From positions 1 to 5,265 of the forward strand of contig JAFOXS010000118.1 of assembly GCA_017391665.1 (NCBI GenBank): a stretch of 5,265 nt of DNA, read 5' to 3'. Origin of the DNA: Alistipes sp. GTDB taxonomy: Bacteria; Bacteroidota; Bacteroidia; Bacteroidales; Rikenellaceae. Made by a program: the position numbers and the translations under genes. Shown here piece after piece: positions 1 through 5,265 of the stretch (within the stretch, counting starts at the first letter, position 1; each line of letters starts with the position of its first letter). Below the pieces are notes generated by a model. It ran no database searches. It was not told where the DNA came from and worked only from the letters and a program-made list of their open reading frames with translations.

Positions 1-1205
1 GCATCGACCTGTGGACTATGGTGCGACGACAGAAAGCTTTGCAGGTAAATACCCTGTCGCCCCGTCGCATAATTGAGGGTTCGCTCTACGCCTCACGACG
101 AGGTGCTATGCTATCGCTCCTCACACTCGCATTCGGAGTGTTTATTACATTTGTTGTGGGACTGAACCGTCGTTCGTTCGATAACGGTGCGGAGCTCTCG
201 GCCGCCACGGGTGGTTACGATCTGTGGTGCGAGACGTCGGTTGCCATGCAGCACGATCCTTCGACCGAGGCGGGTCGCAAGGAGTTGGGTATTGCATCAC
301 AATGGAGTGGCGACGCCCTTGCGCTGAAGCGCTATGGTGCTGATGATGCAAGCTGCATGAATCTGAATAAAATCTCGCTGCCCTCGGTGCTTGGCGTGAA
401 TGCAGATGCTTTGGAGCAGGCACAGTTTGAAGTTGGCGACAACATCTTCAATGCCGACCGTCGAGAACTATTCCACCTAATAAGAAAACCTCTTGACGAG
501 GATACCTATCCCGCAATTGTGGATGCTACGGTGCTGATGTGGAGCTTGGGCAAGCAGCTGGGCGATACGCTGCACTACTCTACTCACGATGGACGAGCAT
601 TGCGGATTATCCCCGTTGCCACATTCACGGGCAGCATATTCCATGGTAATATACTTATTGACTCCGAGCTTTTTGACAAGGCATGGCCTGAGAATAATGG
701 TTGTAACATATTTCTTGTGCGGAGCAGTGAGTCCAACGATATGAAGCAATATCTGCAACAAAGCCTCTACGAATATGGCATCAGAGTAACGCCAACACAT
801 GAGCGACTGGAGACAATCAACGAGGTGACGGATACATATCTCAGCATATTCATGACGCTGGGCAGCATCGGTCTTTTGCTGGGACTTCTGAGCTTTGCCA
901 TCGTCGTGCGCAAGAATCTCACACGCTCGGCAGAGGATATACGCTACTACCGTCTGTTGGGCTTCCCGACAAGGCGCATAGCCTCAATTCTATACGAGGA
1001 AAATATATTCATCCCTCGCATAGCCATCCTGTCGGGAGTTGTGGGTGCAATGATCGGTATAGGCCGAGGATGGAGTGCCGTAGGTGTGTGGATATGGATT
1101 GGTGGTGTGGCGGTGGTTGCTGCTATGCTTATTTTGGTGCGACTGTTTGTTCGTCTGCAGATCGAACAGGTGCTTGCCTCACATGATATAACGAAAACTT
1201 ACTAA
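1..1205 (+). CDS. FtsX-type ABC transporter permease, C-terminal part (5' end outside window)
   Basis: This is an inner-membrane permease subunit of the FtsX/MacB class, which normally works with a separate ATPase. The reading frame is open to the left edge (I-D-L-W-T precedes the first ATG at 18), so that ATG is probably internal. Counting from it, one membrane helix lies at about residues 30-50. A large extracytoplasmic domain of about 220 residues follows, then three helices at about 275-298, 330-348 and 355-378. The last three form the typical C-terminal FtsX domain, with the cytoplasmic loop RYYRLLGFPTRRI between the first two. The motif TGGYDLWCE just after the first helix, and LSPRR before it, recall the second half of large permeases of roughly 800 residues with two FtsX domains. 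I infer that the first half and perhaps the ATPase gene lie to the left. The substrate cannot be told. The stop is 10 nt before the next gene, which suggests one operon. Confidence 0.85.
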   Translation, partial: IDLWTMVRRQKALQVNTLSPRRIIEGSLYASRRGAMLSLLTLAFGVFITFVVGLNRRSFDNGAELSAATGGYDLWCETSVAMQHDPSTEAGRKELGIASQWSGDALALKRYGADDASCMNLNKISLPSVLGVNADALEQAQFEVGDNIFNADRRELFHLIRKPLDEDTYPAIVDATVLMWSLGKQLGDTLHYSTHDGRALRIIPVATFTGSIFHGNILIDSELFDKAWPENNGCNIFLVRSSESNDMKQYLQQSLYEYGIRVTPTHERLETINEVTDTYLSIFMTLGSIGLLLGLLSFAIVVRKNLTRSAEDIRYYRLLGFPTRRIASILYEENIFIPRIAILSGVVGAMIGIGRGWSAVGVWIWIGGVAVVAAMLILVRLFVRLQIEQVLASHDITKTY

Positions 1206-1215
1206 CATAAAAACT

Positions 1216-2463
1216 ATGAAACGAATCATTCTTTTATCAATTGCTACGCTGAGTTTATACTCGGCATCGGCTCAGATTGCACACGATGGCTGGCGTGGTC
1301 CGAATCGTACGGGTATATATGCCGAGACAGGGTTGTTGAAACAGTGGCCCGAGGCGGGTCCTGCGCTATTGTGGGAATCGCTCGAAGCCGGCAAAGGCTA
1401 TTCGAGTCCTGTTGTTGCGGGCGACCGTGTATATATCACGGGCATGAGCGACGACCAGTCGATGGAGATATTTACAGCCTATACACTCGATGGCAAGAAG
1501 TTATACTCTGTACCCTACAGCAAGCCCTGGGATGGTCAATATCCCGAGACGCGCACAACGCCAACAATCGACAATGGCAAGGCCTATCTGATCAGCGGTG
1601 CGGGACAGATTGTCTGCATCAATACTCTCGACGGCAAGATCCTATGGAGTGTCGATGGTGCAAAGCAATTTGCGCGCAAAACGGGTAACTGGGGTACATC
1701 GGAGTGCGCTTTGGTATTCGACAACAAGGTGATTTACACCCCGGGTGGCGACCTTACTACTATGGTTGCACTGGACAAGAATACGGGCAAGGAGATATGG
1801 CGCAGTGGCGCATTGGGCGATCCCTCGACCTACCTCTCGCCGCTGCTCATCGAGTATAAGGGTCGTCGTCAGATTGTGGGTGCTACGGCAAACAATATGA
1901 TTGGCGTGAACCCCGACACGGGTAAGATTGAGTGGCAATACACCATCAAGCCCAAGACCGAGGCATCGTGGGCAAACATTGCACCCAATACCCCGCTGTT
2001 CAAGGATGGCAAGCTCTTCTATAGCCACGGCTACGATATATTTTCATTCATGTTGCAGATTGCCGACGATATGCAGAGCGTAAAGCTCGTTTGGCACAAT
2101 GGCGATATGGATACGCAGCATGGTGGATATGTTCTTATCGACGATACGATTTACGGCACTAACCACGACCGTGTAAGCTCGGCATGGTGTGCGCTGGATT
2201 GGCAGACGGGCAAGACTCTCTATGCTGATGCGTGGGCAAACAAGAGCGCAGGCGTGGTGATCTCGGCCGATGGCATGCTCTATTGTTACAGCGAGCGTAC
2301 GGGTGCGGTGGCGTTGGTGCGTCCGTCAAGAGAGAAGTTTGAGGTGGTATCGCAGTTCCGCATTACAAAGGGCTCGGGTCCTCACTGGGCACACCCTGTA
2401 ATCAAGGATGGAGTGATGTATCTGCGTCATGGCGAAGCATTGATGGCATATAAGATTAAATAA
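1216..2463 (+). CDS. Secreted PQQ-like (BamB-like) beta-propeller protein, first of a tandem pair
   Basis: The product has 415 residues. The signal peptide is K-R, a hydrophobic stretch, then ASA|Q with cleavage after residue 19, which predicts export to the periplasm or beyond. There is no lipobox. The body is built of propeller blades of the PQQ/WD40-like type, seen as repeated turns: LDGKILW (138-144), NTGKEIW (189-195), DTGKIEW (234-240) and QTGKTLY (330-336). The start of the mature protein, GWRGPNRTGIY, is the entry motif common in the 'WRGPNRxG' propeller proteins of Bacteroidota and Planctomycetes. I see no quinone dehydrogenase features beyond the propeller, so an enzyme activity should not be assumed; a binding or scaffold role fits equally well. 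The ATG at 1216 is supported by the signal peptide right behind it and an A-rich leader (aacataaaaact). The gene follows the permease by 10 nt and precedes its paralogue by 18 nt. Confidence 0.87.
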   Translation: MKRIILLSIATLSLYSASAQIAHDGWRGPNRTGIYAETGLLKQWPEAGPALLWESLEAGKGYSSPVVAGDRVYITGMSDDQSMEIFTAYTLDGKKLYSVPYSKPWDGQYPETRTTPTIDNGKAYLISGAGQIVCINTLDGKILWSVDGAKQFARKTGNWGTSECALVFDNKVIYTPGGDLTTMVALDKNTGKEIWRSGALGDPSTYLSPLLIEYKGRRQIVGATANNMIGVNPDTGKIEWQYTIKPKTEASWANIAPNTPLFKDGKLFYSHGYDIFSFMLQIADDMQSVKLVWHNGDMDTQHGGYVLIDDTIYGTNHDRVSSAWCALDWQTGKTLYADAWANKSAGVVISADGMLYCYSERTGAVALVRPSREKFEVVSQFRITKGSGPHWAHPVIKDGVMYLRHGEALMAYKIK

Positions 2464-2481
2464 ACAAATAACAGGTATTAG

Positions 2482-3753
2482 ATGAAAAGAGAGCGTTTAT
2501 ACAGAGTGGCAATCCTTGCCATTGCATGTTTTATGACTGCAAGTGTATCCGCACAGGTTACACCCTATGGTTGGCGAGGTCCCGAGCGTAATGGTATTTA
2601 CCCTGAGACAGGGCTTTTGAAGCAGTGGCCGCAGGCTGGTCCTGAGAAATTATGGGAGGTGCTCGATGCCGGAAAGGGTTATTCGAGTCCCGTCGTTGTT
2701 GGCGATAAGTTGTATGTTACGGGCATGAATGAGGATCAGACCAAGGAGACCTTCTCGGCATATACCCTCGATGGCAAGCAGATATATACCGTAGCCTATG
2801 GTACGCCCTGGGATCAGACCTACCCTGAGACCCGTACTACACCTGCCATTACGGATGGTAAGGCATATGTTATCAGCGGTTCTGGCGAGATTGTATGTCT
2901 TTCAACGGCCGATGGTAAGGAGTTGTGGCGTGTTGATGGAGGCAAGGTCTATTCTCGCAAGACTGGTAACTGGGGTACATCGGAGTGTCCGCTTGTATTC
3001 GATAATAAGGTGATTTTTACTCCTGCGGGCGATGTGACAACTATGGTTGCGCTGGATAAGAACACAGGTAAGGAGATCTGGCGTACCAAGGCGTGGGGCG
3101 ACACAGGCGCATACGTTTCGCCTATGCTTATCACATATAAGGGCAAGCGCCAGATTATAGGCTCTACGGCGGTGCATATCTTTGGTGTGAATCCCGACAC
3201 AGGCGATGTGGAGTGGGAGTTCGCTGATTGGGGTAATGCTCGCAACGCTACGGGCTGGGCAAGCATTGCGCCCAATACTCCTCTGTTCAAGGATGGCAAG
3301 ATCTTCTTTGGTCACGGCTACGACATCAACTCATATATGTTGCAGCTCGCTGACGATTTGAAGAGCGTGAAGTTGTTGTGGAAGAACGATACTCTGGACA
3401 CACATCATGGCGGTTATGTTGAACTCAATGGAGTAATCTATGGCTCTAACTGGCTTAACAATGGTCAGGGTACATGGGTTGGCGTAGATTGGAATACGGG
3501 CGAAAGCCTCCTTGACCACAACTGGGAGAATAAGGGCAAGGGCTCAATCATCGCTGCCGATGGTATGCTCTATTGCTACAACGAGCGTACGGGTGCTGTG
3601 GCATTGGTTAAGCCTGCACGCGATAAGTTTGAGGTGGTGTCACAGTTCCGCATTACAAAGGGTTCGGGTCCTCACTGGGCACACCCCGTAATTGTTAATG
3701 GCGTGATGTATCTGCGTCATGGCGAGGCGCTTATGGCATACAAGGTAAAGTAA
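2482..3753 (+). CDS. Secreted PQQ-like (BamB-like) beta-propeller protein, second of a tandem pair
   Basis: The product has 423 residues and aligns with the preceding one end to end, with roughly two thirds of positions identical by eye. The signal peptides differ: here the core is longer and cleavage is predicted after VSA at residue 24, before Q25. Blade turns are ADGKELW (143-149), NTGKEIW (194-200), DTGDVEW (239-245) and NTGESLL (338-344). Blocks shared with the neighbour are WRGP, AGKGYSSPVV, PETRTTP, GNWGTSEC, IAPNTPLFKDGK, HGYDI, HGGYV and the last 35 or so residues including GSGPHWAHPVI. Small indels fall near 250-257 and 325-330, probably in loops that could set different specificity. 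Three cysteines (139, 169, 365) are shared by both. This is the last gene of the operon; its stop lies 16 nt before the terminator hairpin. Function beyond an exported propeller is unknown. Confidence 0.87.
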   Translation: MKRERLYRVAILAIACFMTASVSAQVTPYGWRGPERNGIYPETGLLKQWPQAGPEKLWEVLDAGKGYSSPVVVGDKLYVTGMNEDQTKETFSAYTLDGKQIYTVAYGTPWDQTYPETRTTPAITDGKAYVISGSGEIVCLSTADGKELWRVDGGKVYSRKTGNWGTSECPLVFDNKVIFTPAGDVTTMVALDKNTGKEIWRTKAWGDTGAYVSPMLITYKGKRQIIGSTAVHIFGVNPDTGDVEWEFADWGNARNATGWASIAPNTPLFKDGKIFFGHGYDINSYMLQLADDLKSVKLLWKNDTLDTHHGGYVELNGVIYGSNWLNNGQGTWVGVDWNTGESLLDHNWENKGKGSIIAADGMLYCYNERTGAVALVKPARDKFEVVSQFRITKGSGPHWAHPVIVNGVMYLRHGEALMAYKVK

Positions 3754-3769
3754 ACCTTTCGTGATAAAT

Positions 3770-3811
3770 AAGAGAGGCTACTCCCAACGGGAATAGCCTC
3801 TTTTTTATTTT
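3770..3811 (+). terminator. Rho-independent terminator of the permease-propeller operon
   Basis: The hairpin AGAGGCTA-C-TCCC / GGGA-A-TAGCCTCT has one C-A mismatch and an AAC loop. It is followed on the plus strand by TTTTTTATTTT. The stem core is 3773-3801 and can extend to 3770-3804. It lies 16 nt after the stop of the second propeller gene. On the minus strand the hairpin is followed only by a mixed T-rich stretch (cttattta), so it may also act, more weakly, for the convergent radical SAM gene, whose stop is 12 nt away. Confidence 0.9.
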
Positions 3812-3822
3812 GTGGAGTCATA

Positions 3823-4806
3823 TTATAACTCAAATCCACATTCGCGGTACATCTGCTTGCAAGCCTCAATTGTCAGACCATGTGAACCTGTAGTCTCGCT
3901 CTTGGTGTCACGGGGATTGGAGCCTGTCTCGGCATAGATGGCATTGGCACCCGATGTGATGCCCAACTTGTTGGGCTCGTGAACGCCGATGCTTGTGATT
4001 TCGGGGCTGTGGATGGCAGCCATCGTTACCACGCCGGTAATCTGCGCAAGACGCAACTCTGAGATAACACCCAGGTGTGCCAGCGAAGAGTGAGGCACAA
4101 AGACGCGTCGCATAGCTCCGTGTTGGAAACACTCGTACTCGACACCCTTCAGGATCTGCTCGGCCATCTGCTCGGGTGTATGCTCCGGACCGATAGGCTC
4201 GCAGCAGTAATAGAGGTCAAGGCCCGATTTCTTGATATTCTCGATGGTGGCAAAGCGCTGCTCCTTGGTAAAGATTGTGTCGGTGCCCTCGCCCAGACGC
4301 CATACGTGGTACGATCCGTCGGCACCAGCCATCTTCAACTCCTCGGCCTGCGAGAGTGAGAAGTCGCCCATGTTGATCATGATCTGCGTAGATGCGGGGA
4401 TACGCTCGCGTACCTTGCTGATTACCTGCAGTGTGCGCTCGAATGATGTATTATGCAAAACCATAAGAGCCAGGGCATTCAGTTCGCCCGATGAGCAAAA
4501 GTTGTCGGCTTTCTGCATAAGCTCCTCATCGCTTAATGAATGGGGCGTGAAGGTAGTAAACTCGTCAGAGAATGAGCAGAAGCGACAACGACCGCCACAG
4601 GGAGCCACCTCGACTCCGATCTGTCCGAAGATAAGGCCTTTGTTGCCGAATTTCTCGCGCGAGAGACGATCCGCTACGCCACGTGTGATAGCAGCCTCGA
4701 GCGAAGTCTCGGGGAACGAGAGCAGGAATTCACACTCCTGCTGAGTGTAGAGATGACCCTCTTCGATACGATTGATAAGATGTAAAAAATCTGTATTTAC
4801 TCTCAT
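3823..4806 (-). CDS. BioB-like radical SAM protein of unknown substrate
   Basis: The product has 327 residues, close to the usual size of biotin synthase. The radical SAM [4Fe-4S] motif is CGGRCRFC, with cysteines 70, 74 and 77 in CxxxCxxC spacing, preceded by GQIGVEVAP as in the BioB/HydE/PylB group. A BioB-like barrel follows, with MINMGDFSLSQAEELKMAGAD (144-164; BioB has TLGxLSExQA..L..AGLD) and KSGLDLYYCCEPIGPE (193-208). The C-terminal part carries LGITSGANAIYAETGSNPRD (281-300), like the AGANSIF region of BioB. By eye, the BioB positions that bind the second [2Fe-2S] cluster are not cysteine here, so biotin synthesis is doubtful; a mutase, lyase or other BioB-like reaction is possible. 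The frame stays open upstream to 5232, but I chose the ATG at 4806. It gives family length, it has an A-rich leader, and the upstream stretch carries repeats and a terminator. The gene is convergent to the propeller operon and appears to be monocistronic. Confidence 0.83.
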   Translation of the reverse strand: MRVNTDFLHLINRIEEGHLYTQQECEFLLSFPETSLEAAITRGVADRLSREKFGNKGLIFGQIGVEVAPCGGRCRFCSFSDEFTTFTPHSLSDEELMQKADNFCSSGELNALALMVLHNTSFERTLQVISKVRERIPASTQIMINMGDFSLSQAEELKMAGADGSYHVWRLGEGTDTIFTKEQRFATIENIKKSGLDLYYCCEPIGPEHTPEQMAEQILKGVEYECFQHGAMRRVFVPHSSLAHLGVISELRLAQITGVVTMAAIHSPEITSIGVHEPNKLGITSGANAIYAETGSNPRDTKSETTGSHGLTIEACKQMYRECGFEL

Positions 4807-4845
4807 ATTTTTGTCTTGAATTAATTCAAAGTTTAAGTTATATGG

Positions 4846-4875
4846 CAAAATTAATAAATCTACGCAAACCACAAT
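4846..4875 (-). promoter_or_regulatory. Likely Bacteroidota-type promoter for the radical SAM gene
   Basis: On the minus strand, TAATTTTG (4853-4846) matches the -7 box TAnnTTTG exactly. An ATTG (4875-4872), one mismatch from the -33 box TTTG, lies 18 nt upstream. Transcription would start near 4838, leaving a leader of about 30 nt before the ATG at 4806. The leader is A-rich, with no clear Shine-Dalgarno sequence. The assignment rests on consensus match and position only. Confidence 0.45.
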
Positions 4876-4894
4876 ATGTTTATGCACAAAAACG

Positions 4895-4936
4895 AAAAAA
4901 AAGCCCCAGAATGTGAAAAAAAAGGTTTGTGTGGGG
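4895..4936 (-). terminator. Weak terminator-like element upstream of the radical SAM promoter
   Basis: Read on the minus strand, CCCCA (4936-4932) can pair with TGGGG (4908-4904) and is followed by CTTTTTTTT. The stem has only 5 pairs and the loop is 23 nt, with a second T8 run inside it, so this is a weak candidate. It sits just upstream of the proposed promoter and could insulate the gene from readthrough. Confidence 0.25.
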
Positions 4937-5041
4937 ACTGAAGCAGAAATATTTGGGACTCGAACGGCGCAGCCTAATAGGAAATTATGGACTTGACCGA
5001 AAATTAAGGGGACTCGAACGGCGCAGCCGAAACGAGGATAC
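4934..5041. repeat. 54-bp imperfect tandem repeat, two units, with a 20-bp perfect core
   Basis: Unit 1 is 4934-4987 and unit 2 is 4988-5041. The core GGGACTCGAACGGCGCAGCC is identical in both (4955-4974 and 5009-5028). Each unit also begins with a shorter GGACT copy (4935-4939 and 4989-4993) 20 nt before its core GGACT. By hand alignment about 36 of 54 positions match. The period is a multiple of three, so in the minus-strand open frame the repeat reads GCAVRVP twice, but nothing else suggests coding. In unit 2 the core continues into a hairpin, CTCG-AA-CGGC-GCA-GCCG-AAA-CGAG (5013-5036); unit 1 has lost the right half of it. Confidence 0.75.
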
Positions 5042-5070
5042 CTTTGAAAATAAATATCATTTATCCTCGT
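5032..5070. repeat. 9-bp inverted repeat (hairpin)
   Basis: ACGAGGATA (5032-5040) and TATCCTCGT (5062-5070) are perfect inverted copies around a 21-nt AT-rich loop. The left arm overlaps the CGAG that closes the neighbouring hairpin at 5013-5036, so the two structures cannot form together. There is no T-run directly after it on either strand, so it is not a standard terminator. Confidence 0.5.
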
Positions 5071-5104
5071 AACCCCTATCTTAAGTGAGCAGTGCCCGAC
5101 GCTG

Positions 5105-5217
5105 AGCAATAGCAGTAGCCTTTGGCTGATATTTTTTTGTGTTGGGCGTGGGAGTTTACTCACATAAGCTACAACACAAAAAAAGACGATTCTTTCGAAG
5201 AATCGCCTGCTATTGCT
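5105..5217. repeat. Nested inverted repeats forming a cloverleaf-like four-way structure
   Basis: Outer arms AGCAATAGCAG (5105-5115) and CTGCTATTGCT (5207-5217) are perfect 11-bp inverted copies. Inside them lies a second perfect pair of 13 bp, TTTTTTTGTGTTG (5132-5144) and CAACACAAAAAAA (5172-5184). A small hairpin AGCC-TTT-GGCT (5117-5127) fills one gap between outer and inner arms, and the 10-bp hairpin at 5185-5207 fills the other. Almost no bases are left unpaired at the junction. The loop of the inner arm holds a further weak GAGT/ACTC pairing. This could be a structured RNA, a cruciform-forming element or the relic of a small mobile element; the sequence alone does not decide. Confidence 0.5.
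5178..5207 (-). terminator. Minus-strand Rho-independent terminator, second of two
   Basis: On the minus strand GGCGATTCTT-CGA-AAGAATCGTC forms a 10-bp stem with one G-T wobble, followed by seven Ts (5184-5178). It would stop transcripts from a gene beyond the right edge, before the radical SAM promoter. It is also one arm of the four-way structure at 5105-5217. Its presence argues against a protein start upstream of it for the radical SAM gene. Confidence 0.7.
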
Positions 5218-5232
5218 TGCGCAAATACGCAC

Positions 5233-5262
5233 AAAAAAAGACGACCCTCGAAAGAGTCGTCT
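5233..5262 (-). terminator. Minus-strand Rho-independent terminator, first of two
   Basis: On the minus strand AGACGACTCT-TTCG-AGGGTCGTCT forms a 10-bp stem with one T-G wobble and a TTCG loop, followed by seven Ts (5239-5233). It is the first terminator met by transcription entering from the right edge, probably that of a minus-strand gene ending just outside the window. It shares the 15-bp stretch CACAAAAAAAGACGA (plus strand 5230-5244) with the other terminator (5175-5189). Confidence 0.8.
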
Positions 5263-5265
5263 AAC

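Noticed and set aside
4075..4744. Plus-strand open frames opposite the radical SAM gene (4075-4359 and 4232-4744)
   Set aside because: They are antisense to a gene with clear family motifs, show no recognisable domains, and overlap each other in different frames.
4955..5028. tRNA or tRNA 3'-end remnant, because the minus strand reads GTTCGAGTCCC twice, like a T-loop
   Set aside because: The bases on either side of the loop do not form the T-stem (C opposite C next to the closing pair), and no acceptor, D or anticodon arms can be found.
5117..5138. Plus-strand terminator (AGCC-TTT-GGCT followed by a T7 run)
   Set aside because: The stem has only four Watson-Crick pairs, GATA separates it from the T-run, and no plus-strand gene precedes it. 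It is better seen as part of the larger inverted structure.
4807..5232. N-terminal extension of the radical SAM protein by 142 in-frame codons to an ATG at 5232
   Set aside because: The stretch contains a terminator, inverted repeats, the tandem repeat and the probable promoter. Its translation is phenylalanine- and valine-rich without family resemblance, and the ATG at 4806 gives the normal BioB-like length.
4934..5262. CRISPR array
   Set aside because: There are only two repeat copies, with diverged flanks rather than uniform spacers, and no cas genes.

Overview
The window looks like chromosomal DNA of a member of the Bacteroidota, most likely Bacteroidales; the genus cannot be given. Four things suggest this. 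Both secreted proteins have signal peptides ending in an A-x-A|Q or V-S-A|Q type site. The leaders before start codons are A-rich, with no strong Shine-Dalgarno sequence. A match to the Bacteroidota -7 promoter box (TAnnTTTG) lies before the minus-strand gene. Base composition is moderate.

Layout. Positions 1-3753 hold three plus-strand genes packed as an operon, with gaps of 10 and 18 nt. The first is the C-terminal part of an FtsX-type ABC transporter permease, cut by the left edge. The other two are tandem paralogous genes for secreted PQQ-like (BamB-like) beta-propeller proteins. A strong Rho-independent terminator at 3770-3811 ends the operon. Convergent to it, on the minus strand, is a gene of 327 codons (start at 4806, stop at 3823) for a radical SAM protein related to biotin synthase (BioB). 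It has the CxxxCxxC cluster motif, but the residues that hold BioB's sulfur-donating [2Fe-2S] cluster appear to be missing.

The last 459 bases (4807-5265) contain no convincing gene but are dense in structure. They hold a likely promoter for the radical SAM gene, a 54-bp imperfect tandem repeat with a perfect 20-bp core, several adjoining hairpins, a compact cloverleaf-like inverted repeat (about 5105-5217), and two tandem terminators that would stop minus-strand transcription entering from beyond the right edge.

How the genes may work together (inference). The permease and the two propeller proteins are probably co-expressed at the cell envelope, with the propellers in the periplasm or at the outer membrane. 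Neither the substrate nor a physical link is shown by the sequence. The radical SAM gene is a separate transcription unit. I see no defence, CRISPR, phage or insertion-sequence genes. The most unusual material is the structured noncoding block on the right, followed by the propeller duplication and the cluster-poor BioB relative.
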